In this document: positions 37,320-44,862 of the stretch, piece after piece
How the letters are laid out: each line of letters starts with the position of its first letter
Position numbering within the stretch: the first letter of the stretch is position 1
NCBI GenBank assembly: GCA_913775525.1
Contig: CAJYLH010000022.1
Span: 1 to 64,000 of the forward strand
Direction: 5' to 3'
Length of the DNA: 64,000 nt
Source: an uncultured Chryseobacterium sp.
GTDB lineage: Bacteria; Bacteroidota; Bacteroidia; Flavobacteriales; Weeksellaceae
Notes under the pieces: generated by a model
Told to the model about the DNA's origin: nothing
Seen by the model: only the letters and a program-made list of their open reading frames with translations
Databases searched by the model: none
Position numbers and translations under genes: made by a program

Positions 37320-38015
37320 ATGAATACTCCAAAGAAATTACAGGACATCAAAGTAGCGGTAGACGCTGTTGTTTTCGGATATTTTGATAAAGAAGACCTT
37401 CAGATCCTTCTGATCAAAAGGAATATCGAACCGTTCAAAGGAGGCTGGGCCCTTCCCGGCGGATTGGTGCTTGATGATGAAAACCTGGACGATGCCGTTA
37501 AAAGGGAACTCCATGAGGAAGCAGGCATAAAACCCGATTTCCTGGAACAACTGTATACCTTTGGCAATATAGGCCGTGATCCCCGGAACAGAGTGGTTTC
37601 TGTGGCTTATCTGGGGCTTGTGAACCCTTCCTACCATGAACTGTCGGCCGACTCCGATGCGGATGATGCGCAATGGTTCAGTGTCAATCATTTGCCCGCA
37701 CTGGCTTTTGATCACCAGACCATCATTGACCTGGCTTTGAAAAGGCTCCGTACGAAGATACAGTACCAGCCGATCGGATTCAATCTGCTGAATGATGAAT
37801 TTCCGTTTTCAGATCTTGAGAACCTCTATAAAACCATTGTCGGACAGGAAATCGACCGCCGGAATTTCCGTAAAAAAATCATGAGCTACGGGTTGCTGAA
37901 CGAAACCAATAACCTCAAAAAAGAAGGCAGCGGCAGGCCGGGGAAAATGTTTACGTTCAACCAGGAAAAATACAAAGAACTGGAAGAGCAGGGCTTTTAC
38001 TTTGAAATAAAGTAA
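37320..38015 (+). CDS. NrtR-like Nudix regulator (Nudix domain plus winged helix)
   Basis: The 231-residue protein has an N-terminal Nudix domain with a complete Nudix box at residues 48-70: Gly48, Glu54, Arg62, Glu63, Glu66, Glu67 and Gly69 all fit G-x5-E-x7-REx-EExGU. 'GRDPRNRVVSVAYLGLV' follows, as in ADP-ribose-binding NrtR/AraR-type proteins. Residues 145-231 form a winged-helix segment ending 'GRPGKMFTFN'. NrtR regulators sense ADP-ribose and often have a decayed box; here it is intact, so hydrolase activity is possible. It sits right upstream of the ADP-ribose cluster and shares a promoter motif with it. The link to the cluster is inference. Confidence 0.82.
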   Translation: MNTPKKLQDIKVAVDAVVFGYFDKEDLQILLIKRNIEPFKGGWALPGGLVLDDENLDDAVKRELHEEAGIKPDFLEQLYTFGNIGRDPRNRVVSVAYLGLVNPSYHELSADSDADDAQWFSVNHLPALAFDHQTIIDLALKRLRTKIQYQPIGFNLLNDEFPFSDLENLYKTIVGQEIDRRNFRKKIMSYGLLNETNNLKKEGSGRPGKMFTFNQEKYKELEEQGFYFEIK

Positions 38016-38018
38016 GTT

Positions 38019-38045
38019 CTGATCAGATGATTTTCATCTGATCAG
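38019..38045 (+). terminator. Hairpin after the Nudix regulator gene
   Basis: CTGATCAGATGA pairs perfectly with TCATCTGATCAG (12 bp) around TTT, 4 bases after the stop. No T-run follows directly, so termination may be partial. Confidence 0.6.
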
Positions 38046-38230
38046 TGGCTATCAACGGGCAAATTTTTATCCTTCCATATTTCATACATCTATTCAATAG
38101 CAACGAACGTTACGGGATTTTCATTAAGCCTTATCAATCGTTTTTTCACTGGAATCTATTGATTTTGCCATCATTAAACATTTTGGATTTTAAATTTTTA
38201 TATCTGGAAATCAAATACTTGATTTATTTA

Positions 38231-38245
38231 GCGTAAAATTAACGC
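38231..38245 (+). promoter_or_regulatory. Operator-like site A upstream of the cluster promoter
   Basis: GCGTAAAATTAACGC followed by AA fits GYGTA-N5-AACGCAA and is nearly palindromic. It lies just upstream of the -33 element at 38253. Its centre is 54 bp, about five helical turns, from site B. Confidence 0.6.
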
Positions 38246-38252
38246 AAATTAA

Positions 38253-38285
38253 TTTGGTGGATAAAATCATATTCTTTTAAATTTG
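38253..38285 (+). promoter_or_regulatory. Bacteroidetes promoter of the ADP-ribose cluster
   Basis: TTTG (38253-38256), 21 bases, then TAAATTTG (38278-38285): both elements match the Bacteroidetes -33/-7 consensus, and the spacing is within the known range. It lies upstream of the 2OG oxygenase gene. Confidence 0.7.
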
Positions 38286-38299
38286 TGTAAAAATAACGC
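38285..38299 (+). promoter_or_regulatory. Operator-like site B over the cluster start site
   Basis: GTGTAAAAATAACGC followed by AA starts at the last base of the -7 box, exactly as site C does at the regulator's own promoter. A repressor bound here would block start-site access. Confidence 0.65.
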
Positions 38300-38300
38300 A

Positions 38301-38369
38301 ATGTTTGAATTTATCTTATGGTCTATTGGATTTGCTTTAATGGATGTACGGGATGAATTGAGAAAATAA
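38301..38369 (+). CDS. Possible 22-residue leader peptide
   Basis: An ATG about 10 bases after the predicted start site opens a 22-codon frame whose product starts MFEFILWSIGFALMD and ends in a charged tail DELRK. Its stop is 25 bases before the oxygenase ATG. It could be a small membrane-associated peptide or a leader ORF, or simply chance. Confidence 0.25.
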   Translation: MFEFILWSIGFALMDVRDELRK

Positions 38370-38394
38370 ACACACCAGACAAAAACGGAATATT

Positions 38395-38946
38395 ATGGAA
38401 AAGACAGTATTGCATATGCAGATATTTCTGATCGAGGATTTCCTGACTGATCAAGAATGTGATCATTACATCATACGGGCAAAAGATCAGGGCTTTGAAG
38501 AAGCAAAGATCAACAGGCAGGGCAGGCAGGTGATGAGCAAAGGAATCAGGAACAATGACCGGCTGATGGTTTTCGATAATGAACTGGCTGAAAACCTTTT
38601 CCGGAGAGCCGTTAAACTTCTTCCTCAGTCCCATGAGAATTGCCGCATTTCAGGTTTTAATGAAATGTTCAGGATCTACAAATATTCACCGGGACAACGC
38701 TTCAAGATGCATAGGGATGGCAGTTATGTCAGGAATGAAAATGAAAAAAGCTTTTACACCTTCCTGATCTATCTGAACGATGATTTTGAGGGCGGAGAAA
38801 CCGAGTTTGAAGGCTTATTTACCGTAGCTCCGAAGAAAGATTCTGCATTGGTCTTTTATCATCCGCTCAGGCATGAAGGAAAAACGCTGATCAGCGGATT
38901 GAAATATGTCCTGAGGACAGATGTAATGTATATTACGCAATCATAA
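38395..38946 (+). CDS. 2OG-Fe(II) dioxygenase, prolyl-4-hydroxylase type
   Basis: The 183-residue protein has the jelly-roll facial triad: His106-x-Asp108 in 'FKMHRDGS', His160, and Lys170 ten residues later to bind 2-oxoglutarate. 'FLIYLNDDFEGGETEF' is the typical P4H-like strand pair. It hydroxylates an unknown substrate; related enzymes act on proline residues in proteins. It is the first named gene of the ADP-ribose cluster transcript and is separated from the VWA gene by 91 bases, which hold two small hairpins but no T-run. ATG at 38395 was taken; 38416 is possible. Confidence 0.85.
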   Translation: MEKTVLHMQIFLIEDFLTDQECDHYIIRAKDQGFEEAKINRQGRQVMSKGIRNNDRLMVFDNELAENLFRRAVKLLPQSHENCRISGFNEMFRIYKYSPGQRFKMHRDGSYVRNENEKSFYTFLIYLNDDFEGGETEFEGLFTVAPKKDSALVFYHPLRHEGKTLISGLKYVLRTDVMYITQS

Positions 38947-39037
38947 ACGAAATATTGAATACATCCGTATTCTGCTAAAAATCAGCTATAAGCTGACACA
39001 TCAATAACATCAATAGTCTTTAACTAAAATTTAAGTT

Positions 39038-39895
39038 ATGGGAAGTACAAGATACGACATGGACGCTCGTTTCGACAGAGCAAGAAAGATGGGCTATGCA
39101 TCTAAAAGTGCAGGTGAAATTTTCACTCAGAATGCTAAAAGAATGGCACATGAATCTATGAATCCAAACGGAATCCTTTTCAGGGAAGCCAGGGACTCAT
39201 CCGTACATCCGGAATCATTTCCGATTATTTTAGGGCTGGACGTTACCGGAAGCATGGGGCATATTCCATACAACCTGATCCAGGAAGGCCTTCCAAAACT
39301 CATGGGAGGAATTATCCAGGGCGGGGTTCCGGATGCCGCATTGCTGTTTATGGGAATCGGAGACCATGAATGCGATCATTATCCTTTACAGGTCGGGCAG
39401 TTTGAATCCGGTGACGAAGAACTCGATATGTGGCTCACCAGAACCTATATTGAATCCGGCGGTGGCGGTAATGGCGGTGAAAGCTATCTTCTAGCCTGGT
39501 ATTTTGCCGCGTTCCACACCAGGACAGATGCTTTTGAGAAAAGAAACCAGAAAGGGATTCTCTTTACGGTAGGTGACGAACCCTGTTTAAAAACCCTTCC
39601 GGCCTCTGCTATCCGGGAGATTATGGGAACCGGCCAGCAGACATTCAGCCATAAGGAATTGTTGGCCGAAGCTCAAAGGAAATATGAAGTATATCACATC
39701 AATGTTTTGCATTCAGATCAGGCGGTACGTGCAGACCGCGGATGGAAGGATTTACTGGGCCAGAACTGTATTTCCATTACAGACTACCGCGATGTTCCGT
39801 ACGTGATCAAAGAAGTGGTCTGCAAAACCCGCAGGTCTGCGGAAAAAGAACATAAAGAAGGATGGAGCGGAATAATTCAAAGATTTCTGAAATGA
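39038..39895 (+). CDS. VWA (von Willebrand A)-like protein with a MIDAS motif
   Basis: The 285-residue protein has 'LGLDVTGSMG' at 66-74, a MIDAS-type metal site (Asp68, Thr70, Ser72). A conserved 'FMGIGDHECDH' and 'ESGGGGNGGESYLLAWYFAA' follow. The sequence is cytosolic with no signal peptide. VWA proteins usually bind partners in a metal-dependent way, often next to AAA or nucleotide enzymes. The stop overlaps the next start (ATGA), so the PurA-like enzyme is the likely partner. The precise family is not recognised. Confidence 0.75.
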   Translation: MGSTRYDMDARFDRARKMGYASKSAGEIFTQNAKRMAHESMNPNGILFREARDSSVHPESFPIILGLDVTGSMGHIPYNLIQEGLPKLMGGIIQGGVPDAALLFMGIGDHECDHYPLQVGQFESGDEELDMWLTRTYIESGGGGNGGESYLLAWYFAAFHTRTDAFEKRNQKGILFTVGDEPCLKTLPASAIREIMGTGQQTFSHKELLAEAQRKYEVYHINVLHSDQAVRADRGWKDLLGQNCISITDYRDVPYVIKEVVCKTRRSAEKEHKEGWSGIIQRFLK

Positions 39896-40971
39896 GAACA
39901 GCAGATATCATCATAGGTTTGGGATTCGGGGACGAAGGAAAAGGGATTACCACAGATTTCCTGGCAGCCCGGAATCCCGATGCCGTGGTCATCCGGTTTT
40001 CCGGAGGCCAGCAGGCAGCGCATACGGTGATGATCGGAAACCGGAAGCATGTGCATTCCAGCTTTTGCAGCGGGGCTTTGCGTGGACTGCCATCTTACTT
40101 CACCGAGCACTGTACCATTCATCCCGTCTTTATGTACAATGAATGGAAGGAACTGAAAAGCAAGAATGGGAATACCAGCCTCCATATCCATCCGCTGGCT
40201 AAAGTAACCACCCCTTTTGATGTCCTTCATAACAGGAAAGACATCAGGAATACGGAGCACGGAACCTGTGGGAAAGGCATTGGAGCCACAATGAAAAGGC
40301 ATGAAAGCCCTTATCGGCTGTTTGCTGCCGACCTGATAGCGCCGAGAGCCATGCTGATTGAAAAACTGAAAGGGATTGCTTTCTACTATGGTTTTTCAGA
40401 CGGAGAAGAAATACAGGCGGCCCTGGATGACTTTGTGCATGCCATTGATCAGATGGAGTGGAAAATTGAGGGTTACAGCTACCTGAATACATTTGACCAT
40501 CTGATTTTTGAGGGAAGCCAGGGAATCCTGCTCGATATGGACCATGGTATATTTCCGAACGTGACCTATGCCCACACTACCTCAAAAAATGCGCATGAGG
40601 TATGCAGGCAGATCGGAATTGACCACATAGAAATGTATTATGTAACCAGAAGTTACGCAACACGCCACGGAAACGGCTGGATGAGCAATGAAAAAGAGCT
40701 TTCATTACAGAATAATGACGAAGAAACCTGTACCTTTAATGAATATCAGGGAGCCTTCCGGACCGGTGATCTGGATGATGACCTGTTGAATTATGCGCTG
40801 AAAGTAGACGAAGGATATGGTTCTGCACACCGAAGGCATCTGGTCGTAACCTGCCTGGATCAGCTGGATACGGCATTTAAAACTGAAAACCTGAAGGTTA
40901 GCTTTGATACCGTATTTGGGTCTTATGCTCCAGATTCAGAGGCATTCAGGAGAATTGACGGGCAGGAATAG
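39892..40971 (+). CDS. Divergent adenylosuccinate-synthetase-like enzyme
   Basis: From ATG 39892 (ATGA overlap with the VWA gene) the product is 359 residues, shorter than PurA (about 430). It keeps GFGDEGKG at 11-18 (catalytic Asp14), GGQQAAHTV at 38-46 (His44, where PurA has GGNNAGHTV), GTCGKGIG at 124-131, and EGSQGILLDMDHG at 207-219. The PurA aspartate-binding loop (TTGRPRR type) is not visible; instead there is 'RTGDLDDDLLN' and 'TCLDQLD' where PurA has TKLD. I infer a PurA-fold GTP-dependent ligase with an altered substrate or amine donor. A longer frame from 39862 exists but is less likely. Confidence 0.75.
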   Translation: MRTADIIIGLGFGDEGKGITTDFLAARNPDAVVIRFSGGQQAAHTVMIGNRKHVHSSFCSGALRGLPSYFTEHCTIHPVFMYNEWKELKSKNGNTSLHIHPLAKVTTPFDVLHNRKDIRNTEHGTCGKGIGATMKRHESPYRLFAADLIAPRAMLIEKLKGIAFYYGFSDGEEIQAALDDFVHAIDQMEWKIEGYSYLNTFDHLIFEGSQGILLDMDHGIFPNVTYAHTTSKNAHEVCRQIGIDHIEMYYVTRSYATRHGNGWMSNEKELSLQNNDEETCTFNEYQGAFRTGDLDDDLLNYALKVDEGYGSAHRRHLVVTCLDQLDTAFKTENLKVSFDTVFGSYAPDSEAFRRIDGQE

Positions 40972-41026
40972 CCTGTCTGATACAACTATAGGTATTAATT
41001 GTTAAATGATCAAGAGCGAAATCAGG

Positions 41027-41497
41027 ATGAAAACCATAGAATATCTAAAAGGCGATGCAACAAGGGTGGCATCTGATGGGAATGCCATCATCGCCCATAT
41101 CTGCAATGATATCGGAGGCTGGGGAAAAGGTTTCGTCATGGCCATCTCCGGAAGATGGAAGGAGCCGGAAGCAGCGTACAGGAAGTGGTTTAAAAGCAAG
41201 GAACATTTCGGCCTCGGTGAAATTCAGATGGTTCAGGTAGAAGAAGGTCTGTGGATCTGCAATATGGTCGGGCAGCATAAAACAATTTCCAAATCCGGGG
41301 GAAAACCGCCGATCCGGTATGACGCTGTCGAACAATGCCTGGAGAAATTGGCTGCTGAAGCTTTGCAACGGAATGCTTCCGTTCATATGCCTAGAATAGG
41401 CTGCGGACTGGCCGGCGCGAAATGGGAACAAATAGAACCTATTATTCAAAGGACATTGCTTAAAAACAATATAGAAGTGTATGTTTACGATCTGTAA
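41027..41497 (+). CDS. Macro domain protein, TARG1/ALC1-like
   Basis: The product is about 156 residues (163 if ATG 41006 is used). It has 'YLKGDATR' at the start, 'IIAHICNDIGGWGKGF', 'GEIQMVQVEEGLWICNMVGQ' and the glycine loop 'PRIGCGLAGAKWEQI'. That loop is typical of bacterial macro domains close to TARG1/ALC1 rather than MacroD. These bind ADP-ribose and can remove it from glutamate or from terminal phosphate groups. It is the first of two distinct macro proteins in the cluster. Confidence 0.85.
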   Translation: MKTIEYLKGDATRVASDGNAIIAHICNDIGGWGKGFVMAISGRWKEPEAAYRKWFKSKEHFGLGEIQMVQVEEGLWICNMVGQHKTISKSGGKPPIRYDAVEQCLEKLAAEALQRNASVHMPRIGCGLAGAKWEQIEPIIQRTLLKNNIEVYVYDL

Positions 41498-41523
41498 TAA
41501 ACCGTAACAATTTTATCAATAGG

Positions 41524-41573
41524 AATGGGCTTTAGCCCATTTTCAAAAGAAAAACATCCAATGGCTTTAGCCG
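41524..41573 (+). repeat. REP-like pair of short palindromes (GGCTTTAGCC core)
   Basis: AATGGGCTTTAGCCCATT (41524-41541) is a perfect palindrome around a TTTA centre. 31 bp later comes a second, weaker copy, GGCTTTAGCC (41563-41572). The GGCTTTAGCC core resembles short extragenic palindromes that I associate with Bacteroidetes genomes. The position, in the only sizeable gap inside the middle of the cluster, suits a REP-like insertion. It may also act as an mRNA hairpin. Confidence 0.5.
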
Positions 41574-41593
41574 AAACCTAATATGAAATAACC

Positions 41594-42022
41594 ATGAAAA
41601 CACAAACCTTATACAGACCAGTCGGAGAAAAAGAAATGCTTTTAATCATTGAAAACGGTTACAGGGCATTTCCTCCCAGGCTGGAATGGCAGCCGATTTT
41701 CTATCCCGTCCTGAATGAAGATTACGCTTCCGAAATTGCCGAAAAATGGAACACCCGTGATGAAGCCGGAAATTATTTAGGATTCGTCACCAAGTTTGAA
41801 GTGCTGGAAGAAGCGGTCAACAAATACCCTTCCCAGAATGTCGGAGCGAAAAACCATAATGAACTTTGGGTGCCCGCAGAAGAACTGGAAGCTTTCAATC
41901 AGGCGATCACCGGAACAATTGAAGTTACTCAGGTTTTTATCGGAAAAGACTTTAAAGAAACGGCGCATGCAGCCATTGAAGATTTATTATTTAACATTAA
42001 AAAAACTTACCATGACCAATAA
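41594..42022 (+). CDS. ADP-ribosylation/crystallin-J1-type small protein, function unknown
   Basis: The 142-residue protein begins with 'TLYRPVGEKEMLLI' and has 'FPPRLEWQPIFYPVLNEDYA', 'YPSQNVGAKNHNELWVPAEELEAFN', and 'IEVTQVF'. This matches a family annotated in databases as ADP-ribosylation/crystallin J1, but the label is not based on a proven activity. The N-terminal 'LYR' and the late 'NHNELWVPAEEL' could hint at an ADP-ribosyltransferase-like fold; that is inference. It overlaps the PARG-like gene by 11 bases. Confidence 0.7.
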   Translation: MKTQTLYRPVGEKEMLLIIENGYRAFPPRLEWQPIFYPVLNEDYASEIAEKWNTRDEAGNYLGFVTKFEVLEEAVNKYPSQNVGAKNHNELWVPAEELEAFNQAITGTIEVTQVFIGKDFKETAHAAIEDLLFNIKKTYHDQ

Positions 42023-42827
42023 AGGAATGGCAAAAGATACCTTGGAAATCTTAGCCAAAAAATATTATATCAACGGAAACAACGAAAAGATAAGCATTGA
42101 AAACGAACTGGAAGTTTCTACCAAAGGAACCGTCCTGTTTTCATCTGAAGCACTTGCGGAACTTACGGAAAAAGAAACTGCGGAAAAACATTTTGAGACT
42201 CGGTTTGAGGTTTGGCGATGCAGTTCGCTGAAAGCCATTTTACAGTTGGCGGAAGAGGAAGACCAGGAAAAAAGCATGTGCCTGAATTTTGCTTCGGCTA
42301 AAAACCCGGGCGGCGGTTTCATCAACGGAGCCGAATCGCAGGAAGAAAGCCTGGCGAGAACTTCAGGATTGCATGAAAGTCTTCTCCAGGCATGGGATTA
42401 TTATAAAATCCACCGGGAGATGGAATCCTGCTTTTATACCGATATGATGATCTATAGCCCGAAAGTCCCGGTTTTCCGCAAAGACAAAGGGGAATTGCTG
42501 CCAAAGCCGGTTTTGTGTAATTTTATTACCTCTCCGGCAGTGAATGCGGGCGTGGTCAAGCGTCAGGAACCGGAAAGAGCCGGTGAAATTTTCGGAGCCA
42601 TGGATGTCAGAACGGACAAGATGCTGGCGCTGGCATTACACCAGGGAAATGAAACCCTGATTTTAGGAGCCTGGGGATGCGGTGTTTTTAAAAACGATCC
42701 GGAAGAAATAGCCGAACTGTTTAAAAAACATCTTCAGGGAAAATATAAAAATAGATTTAAAAGAGTGGTCTTCGCAATTCTGTCGAAAAAAGAAGAGATG
42801 ATTAGGCCGTTCGAAGAAATATCATGA
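42012..42827 (+). CDS. Microbial-type poly(ADP-ribose) glycohydrolase (TIGR02452 family)
   Basis: From ATG 42012, which overlaps the previous gene, the product is 271 residues. It has the PARG signature: GGG at 100-102 ('NPGGGF') and the catalytic QEE at 110-112 ('ESQEESLAR'), with the conserved 'NFASAKNPG' before it. 'LILGAWGCGVFKNDP' is the second family block. Such enzymes hydrolyse ADP-ribose polymers or mono-ADP-ribose adducts. The TIGR02452 group is bacterial, with the substrate largely untested. The next gene overlaps by 4 bases (ATGA). Confidence 0.88.
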   Translation: MTNKGMAKDTLEILAKKYYINGNNEKISIENELEVSTKGTVLFSSEALAELTEKETAEKHFETRFEVWRCSSLKAILQLAEEEDQEKSMCLNFASAKNPGGGFINGAESQEESLARTSGLHESLLQAWDYYKIHREMESCFYTDMMIYSPKVPVFRKDKGELLPKPVLCNFITSPAVNAGVVKRQEPERAGEIFGAMDVRTDKMLALALHQGNETLILGAWGCGVFKNDPEEIAELFKKHLQGKYKNRFKRVVFAILSKKEEMIRPFEEIS

Positions 42828-43468
42828 AACTCAAATTAAAAAATTATAAAGAACAATTACAATATTGGCCACAGGAAGGGCATCACATTATGGCGCAGTA
42901 TGATGATGAAAAAATTATTGTATATCAGTCATACCGGAAGGAAATCGGAGAATTTGCTGTAAGAAACCAGTATTTCGGAGGGCCTTTCAGCCTGGAAAGG
43001 ATGACGTGGATCAAGCCGAACTTCCTTTGGATGATGTACCGGAACGGCTGGGGAACGAAAGAAGGACAGGAATATGTGTTGGCCATCCATCTGAAAATGG
43101 ATGCTTTTAGAAAATACCTGGAAAATGCCGTTTATTCTGACTACAACGACAGATTGGGAATATCCGGAGAAGAATGGCAGAATCAGATAAGGGAGTCTTC
43201 TGCAAGGTTGCAATGGGACCCGGATCATGATCCTTCCGGGGCAAAGCTGTACAGAAGGGCGATCCAGATCGGTTTGAGAAATAATCTGATAAAATCTTTT
43301 GCTCAGGATGACATTCTGCTGATTGAAGATATTTCGGAATTTGTACAGGTGCAACATCAGCTTGTTTTGAATGATGATCTGAACAACCTGATCATTCCGG
43401 AACAAAAAATGCTGCGGTTTGATGATGAGGATTTAAATAAAAAATTAAGGCTAAATAATGACGGATAG
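42824..43468 (+). CDS. DUF4291 protein
   Basis: The 214-residue protein has the DUF4291 pattern: 'IMAQYDDEKIIVYQSYRKEIGEFAV', then 'RMTWIKPNFLWMMYRNGWG' and 'VLAIHLKMDAF'. The conserved Gln-Tyr, Lys-Pro-Asn and Trp-Met residues suggest an enzyme. The family is repeatedly found near NAD/ADP-ribose genes, but its activity is unknown. It overlaps both neighbours (4 and 11 bases), so it is translationally coupled. Confidence 0.85.
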   Translation: MKLKLKNYKEQLQYWPQEGHHIMAQYDDEKIIVYQSYRKEIGEFAVRNQYFGGPFSLERMTWIKPNFLWMMYRNGWGTKEGQEYVLAIHLKMDAFRKYLENAVYSDYNDRLGISGEEWQNQIRESSARLQWDPDHDPSGAKLYRRAIQIGLRNNLIKSFAQDDILLIEDISEFVQVQHQLVLNDDLNNLIIPEQKMLRFDDEDLNKKLRLNNDG

Positions 43469-44375
43469 ACTTTTATATGCTTCGGAATCATTGGTTGGTA
43501 TATCTACAGGTGATGCTTTTGGTGAAACTTTTTTTGGAGAGGAGAGTTCAGTTAAAGCAGATATTAAACAAAGAATTGTTCGTAAAAATTCTCTTGATTT
43601 TACGGATGATACGATTATGGCAATTGCTGTTTTCAAATCGTTGGAAAAATTCGGGAACATCAATCAGAATTTTCTGGCAGAAGAATTTACCAAAAATTAT
43701 TATATAGATAGTAATCGTGGATATGGTCCATCTATGCATCAGTATTTCAGGGCTGTACAATGTGGTGAGTACTGGAAAGAAGTTTCTTATGCAAAATTTG
43801 AAGGACAGGGCTCAATGGGGAATGGCGGTGCTATGAGAGCTGCAATTATTGGTGCTTATTATCATGATGATTTTGATACACTTAAAAAAAATGCATATCT
43901 ATCTTGTGAAGTCACCCATGCCAATCAAGAAGCAATTGAAGGCACAAAAGCTATTGCAGTTGCTGCTGCCTTTGCAGTTCAGGAACGAAATGGGCTTTTA
44001 AGACTCGATCAGCAAAGTTTTATTCAGAAAATACAGGATGAATTAGATGATTCAGATATGAAAAGTAAACTGAATAAGGCTTTATATTTAAATGGTGATG
44101 CAAGTACTGAATTATTGACTGCAACTTTAGGAAACGGAATCAGAATGACTGCACAGGATACTGTTCCATTGGTTATCTGGATGCTTTCGAGATACAGGTA
44201 TGATTTTGAAGAGTGTTTATGGAATACGGTTTCTGTACTCGGTGATAGGGATACAACTTGTGCTATGGCTGGTGGAGTATCTATTTTGTGTTGTAATGAA
44301 AGTACCATTCCGGATTGGGCAAGAAATGTTGAAAACTGGAAAAAAAGCAAATTTTATGAAGATCGAACTCATTAA
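43458..44375 (+). CDS. ADP-ribosylglycohydrolase (DraG/ARH type), copy 1
   Basis: The 305-residue protein has the two-metal site pattern of the family: 'GISTGDAFG' near the start, TDDT at 49-52, 'SMGNGGAMR' at 119-127, His154 and 'GDRDTT' at 262-267. ARH-type enzymes remove ADP-ribose from arginine, serine or nucleic-acid ends. The coding sequence is clearly more AT-rich than its neighbours (for example 18 G/C in the 60 bases from 43861, against 34 in the 60 from 42541 in the PARG gene), which suggests later acquisition. It overlaps both neighbours. Confidence 0.9.
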   Translation: MTDRLLYASESLVGISTGDAFGETFFGEESSVKADIKQRIVRKNSLDFTDDTIMAIAVFKSLEKFGNINQNFLAEEFTKNYYIDSNRGYGPSMHQYFRAVQCGEYWKEVSYAKFEGQGSMGNGGAMRAAIIGAYYHDDFDTLKKNAYLSCEVTHANQEAIEGTKAIAVAAAFAVQERNGLLRLDQQSFIQKIQDELDDSDMKSKLNKALYLNGDASTELLTATLGNGIRMTAQDTVPLVIWMLSRYRYDFEECLWNTVSVLGDRDTTCAMAGGVSILCCNESTIPDWARNVENWKKSKFYEDRTH

Positions 44376-44862
44376 AGGCGATATCACCAAAATACATGCA
44401 GACGCTATCGTCAATGCAGCCAATTCCTCTTTGCTTGGAGGTGGTGGAGTAGACGGGGCCATTCACCGGGCAGGCGGAAAGCAGATCCTTGATGAATGTA
44501 TCGTAATCAGGAACAAACAAGGAAAGTGCAATACCGGGGAAGCAGTAGTAACTACAGCGGGAAATCTTCCGGCGCAATATGTCATTCATACGGTTGGCCC
44601 GGTCTGGAATGGAGATAAGGAAAAGTGTGCTTCTCTGTTGGAAAACTGCTACAGGAATTCATTGGAACTGGCTGAAAGCCTGGGGGTAAAAGCCATAGCT
44701 TTTCCTAACATCAGTACCGGAGTCTATCGCTTTCCGAAAGAACGGGCAGGAAAAATTGCGGTGGAGACTGTAAAGAACTTCCGGTCAGAAAGCATTGAAA
44801 AAATTATTTTTGTCTGTTTTGATGATGAAAATGAAGCGATTTATAAAAGGCTTCTAGCATAA
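44356..44862 (+). CDS. Macro domain protein, MacroD/YmdB type (O-acetyl-ADP-ribose deacetylase)
   Basis: The chosen ATG 44356 gives [13 protein letters not shown], the canonical macro start, and overlaps the previous gene by 20 bases. The 168-residue protein has '[25 protein letters not shown]', the catalytic [14 protein letters not shown] loop, and '[17 protein letters not shown]'. This group deacetylates O-acyl-ADP-ribose made by sirtuins and removes ADP-ribose from acidic residues. A sirtuin lies two genes downstream, which fits that role. A longer frame upstream overlaps the ADPRH gene and is rejected. Confidence 0.92.
   Translation: MKIELIKGDITKIHADAIVNAANSSLLGGGGVDGAIHRAGGKQILDECIVIRNKQGKCNTGEAVVTTAGNLPAQYVIHTVGPVWNGDKEKCASLLENCYRNSLELAESLGVKAIAFPNISTGVYRFPKERAGKIAVETVKNFRSESIEKIIFVCFDDENEAIYKRLLA

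Noticed and set aside
38045..38236. Open frame of 63 codons after the Nudix gene
   Set aside because: It runs through the promoter/operator region, is very AT-rich and has no coding character.
39892..40971. Calling the PurA-like gene as the housekeeping purA
   Set aside because: It is much shorter, lacks a visible aspartate-binding loop and sits in an accessory operon, so a normal purA role is unlikely.
39892..40971. Calling the PurA-like gene a phage PurZ
   Set aside because: PurZ usually has the catalytic Asp replaced, while here Asp14 in GDEGKG is present, and there are no phage genes nearby.
41796..42011. Longer start for the PARG-like gene
   Set aside because: The extension lies inside the crystallin-J1-type gene in another frame and has no conserved content.
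44200..44355. Longer start for the MacroD-type gene
   Set aside because: It would overlap ADPRH copy 1 by 176 bases and adds residues unlike a macro domain.
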